64,000 bases of DNA from Cellulomonas fimi. GTDB taxonomy: Bacteria > Actinomycetota > Actinomycetes > Actinomycetales > Cellulomonadaceae. The notes under the pieces were generated by a model that ran no database searches, had not been told where the DNA came from, and worked only from the letters and a program-made list of their open reading frames with translations. Location: the NCBI RefSeq assembly GCF_028527925.1, contig NZ_JAPESW010000020.1, positions 1 through 64,000 of the forward strand, read 5' to 3'. Positions 62,544 through 64,000 of this stretch are shown here, piece by piece. The position numbers were made by a program, and so were the translations under genes. The stretch's first letter is position 1; the number at the start of each line of letters is the position of its first letter.

Positions 62544-64000
62544 TCAGTGCGTCGTGGGCGTGAGCGCCTCGTACTCCTCGACCGTGCCGTCGGCGAGGAC
62601 GGTCTCGATGATGCGGCGGCCCAGCGGGTCGAGGTCCGGCGTGAGGAACTGCGCGAGCTCGGACCGGAAGAACGCCGTGAGGACCGCGGCGCCCTGGTCG
62701 TAGGCCTCCTCGCCGACCTGCGACTGCAGCTCGGGCGCGAGGTAGGACGGGCGGATCGTCTGGCCGTCGATCCGCAGCTCGCGGGGCGTCCAGCCGAACA
62801 GCGGGCAGCGCGCGGGCTGGAGGGACTCGCGGCGGATCCGTGACGTGCCGCGCCGGGCCAGGTACTCGCGCGTGAGCCACTCGGCGGCGAAGCCGACGTG
62901 GTACGACCCGATGTGCTGGTTGGGCGTGAGGACGTACCGGGTGCGGGGCGCGGCGACGATCTGCCGCAGCAGCAGGTTGGCGGCGCCGACCTTGGTGCCG
63001 GTCGAGAACGGCCAGTACGACCCGACGCCCTCCGCGACGAGCCCGCCGTGCGCGAGCTTCTCGGCGTCGGCGGCCGACTCGCCGATCGACGGGTTCTTGT
63101 CGCCGCGGGGAGCGACCAGCCGCCACACCCACGCGAGCGACGGCGGCACGAGGTGCATGAGGCCCATGACGCCGTACGTCGGCGCGTCCCGCGTGCACGC
63201 CGGCATCCGCACGCCGAACGTGCGGACGTCGACGGGCTCGGCCTCGTCGACGACGTGCCGGAACTGCGAGCGCGCGACGACGACGCGCGGGTTCGGGCAC
63301 CGCTTCCCGTTCGAGTCCAGGGTGTGCTCCCACGGCAGGAGCGTCGCGTCGGGCAGGCCGCGCATGTTGTAGAAGACGAGCGGCCGGTCGGGGTGGATGA
63401 CGGCGCGCTCGAGGGTGGCGTCCTGGCCGTACTCGGTGAGGTTGTCGACGCGGACGAACCAGCCGGCCTCGGCGTCGGCGACGACGAGTCGACCGTCGGT
63501 GCCCTGGATCGCGGGGTGGCACAGGGTCATGTCGTCGGTGACGGGTGCGAGGGCGGACGACTCGGCGAGGGTGATGGTGTCCGTCGTGCCCGTGACGACG
63601 TTGGTGCCGAGCAGGATGCGGCCGTCGTCGAGGCGGCGGAACTCCTGGCACATCTCGGACTTGCCGCCGCCCGACGCGCCCTCGTGCATGACGACGGTCT
63701 CGTTCTCGTACGGGGTCGTGACGCGGACAGACGACGCGTGGGCGGTGAGCCAGCCCTCCTGCTCGCCGATGTCGAGCAGCACCGAGAAGATGCCTTTCTT
63801 CGCCGACGGTCCGGGGTAGAGGTTGTACGCGAACACCTCGTGCAGCGTGGTGGAGCGGTCGTGCACGACGACCTGCCGGCCGTCGAAGTGCGTGTGCCGG
63901 AACGGGGGTGCGACGTAGAGGATCGAGCGCGGCGTGAAGGGACCCAGCTCGTCGAACGTGACCCAGCCCTGCAGGTCGGCGAGCGTGAGCGCGAAGAACG
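62544..64000 (-). CDS. DUF4914-like, PEPCK-related P-loop protein (5' end outside window)
   Basis: The stop is at 62544 and the frame stays open to the right edge, so at least 485 residues are visible and the start is missing. A phosphate-binding loop HEGASGGGKSEM resembles the kinase loop of phosphoenolpyruvate carboxykinases. Around it, VAPPFRHTHFDG (upstream), LLGTNVVTGTTDTITL, VADAEAGWFVRVDNLTEYG and HIGSYHVGFAAEWLTREYL are well-formed segments. From memory this matches the uncharacterised DUF4914 family, whose members are around 630 aa; I cannot confirm that by search. The activity is unknown, and a nucleotide-dependent carboxykinase or protein kinase-like role is speculative. The gene is convergent with der. 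Confidence 0.6.
   Translation of the reverse strand, partial: FFALTLADLQGWVTFDELGPFTPRSILYVAPPFRHTHFDGRQVVVHDRSTTLHEVFAYNLYPGPSAKKGIFSVLLDIGEQEGWLTAHASSVRVTTPYENETVVMHEGASGGGKSEMCQEFRRLDDGRILLGTNVVTGTTDTITLAESSALAPVTDDMTLCHPAIQGTDGRLVVADAEAGWFVRVDNLTEYGQDATLERAVIHPDRPLVFYNMRGLPDATLLPWEHTLDSNGKRCPNPRVVVARSQFRHVVDEAEPVDVRTFGVRMPACTRDAPTYGVMGLMHLVPPSLAWVWRLVAPRGDKNPSIGESAADAEKLAHGGLVAEGVGSYWPFSTGTKVGAANLLLRQIVAAPRTRYVLTPNQHIGSYHVGFAAEWLTREYLARRGTSRIRRESLQPARCPLFGWTPRELRIDGQTIRPSYLAPELQSQVGEEAYDQGAAVLTAFFRSELAQFLTPDLDPLGRRIIETVLADGTVEEYEALTPTTH

Overview
The window is a gene-dense, very GC-rich chromosomal segment of an actinomycete, most likely a Micrococcales member close to Cellulomonas. That is inferred from composition, many GTG starts and marker genes: an ANTAR regulator, rbpA, whiA, opcA, and the RapZ-YvcK-WhiA triad. 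Nearly all of it is core genome. From memory, the gene order matches three blocks of Mycobacterium tuberculosis: pdtaR-polA-rpsA-coaE-uvrB-uvrA, uvrC-rapZ-yvcK-whiA-gap-pgk-tpi-secG-pgl-opcA-zwf-tal-tkt-ctaB, and xerD-parA-scpA-scpB-rluB-cmk-der. I see no tRNA, rRNA, IS element, prophage or CRISPR array.

Layout. 0-9.6 kb: ANTAR regulator, a branched-chain-amino-acid-type binding lipoprotein, an exonuclease/phosphatase-family protein, a nucleotidyltransferase, a minus-strand livHMGF operon, an acetyltransferase and a thioesterase. 9.6-22.2 kb: polA, DUF485/acetate symporter pair, methyltransferase, peptide ABC operon with fused ATPases, phosphofructokinase. 22.2-38 kb: rpsA, coaE, pcp, the complete excinuclease set (uvrB, uvrA, uvrC), a TerC transporter behind a yybP-ykoY-type riboswitch, and small enzymes. 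38-45 kb: rapZ-yvcK-whiA, gap-pgk-tpiA, secG, rbpA. 45-52.6 kb: minus-strand pentose-phosphate operon tkt-tal-zwf-opcA-pgl, in which pgl is fused in frame to an O-methyltransferase. 52.9-62.5 kb: ctaB, xerD, parA, then a translationally coupled chain scpA-scpB-rluB-tyrA-cmk-plsC, and der. 62.5-64 kb: a P-loop, PEPCK-like protein running off the window.

Functional themes are nucleotide-excision repair and replication repair, glycolysis with the oxidative and non-oxidative pentose phosphate pathway, solute uptake, and chromosome segregation. The strongest non-routine signals are the pgl/O-methyltransferase fusion; a signal peptide and extracellular beta-domain on the LivH permease; the riboswitch plus a CRP/GlxR-like box before terC; a LexA-like box over the uvrA promoter; a 21-bp direct repeat before the peptide transporter; a recombinase-like protein without catalytic residues beside uvrC; and a window-wide habit of placing a -10 hexamer 6-7 nt before the start codon, which implies leaderless mRNAs. 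I found no multi-gene system that looks wholly undescribed.
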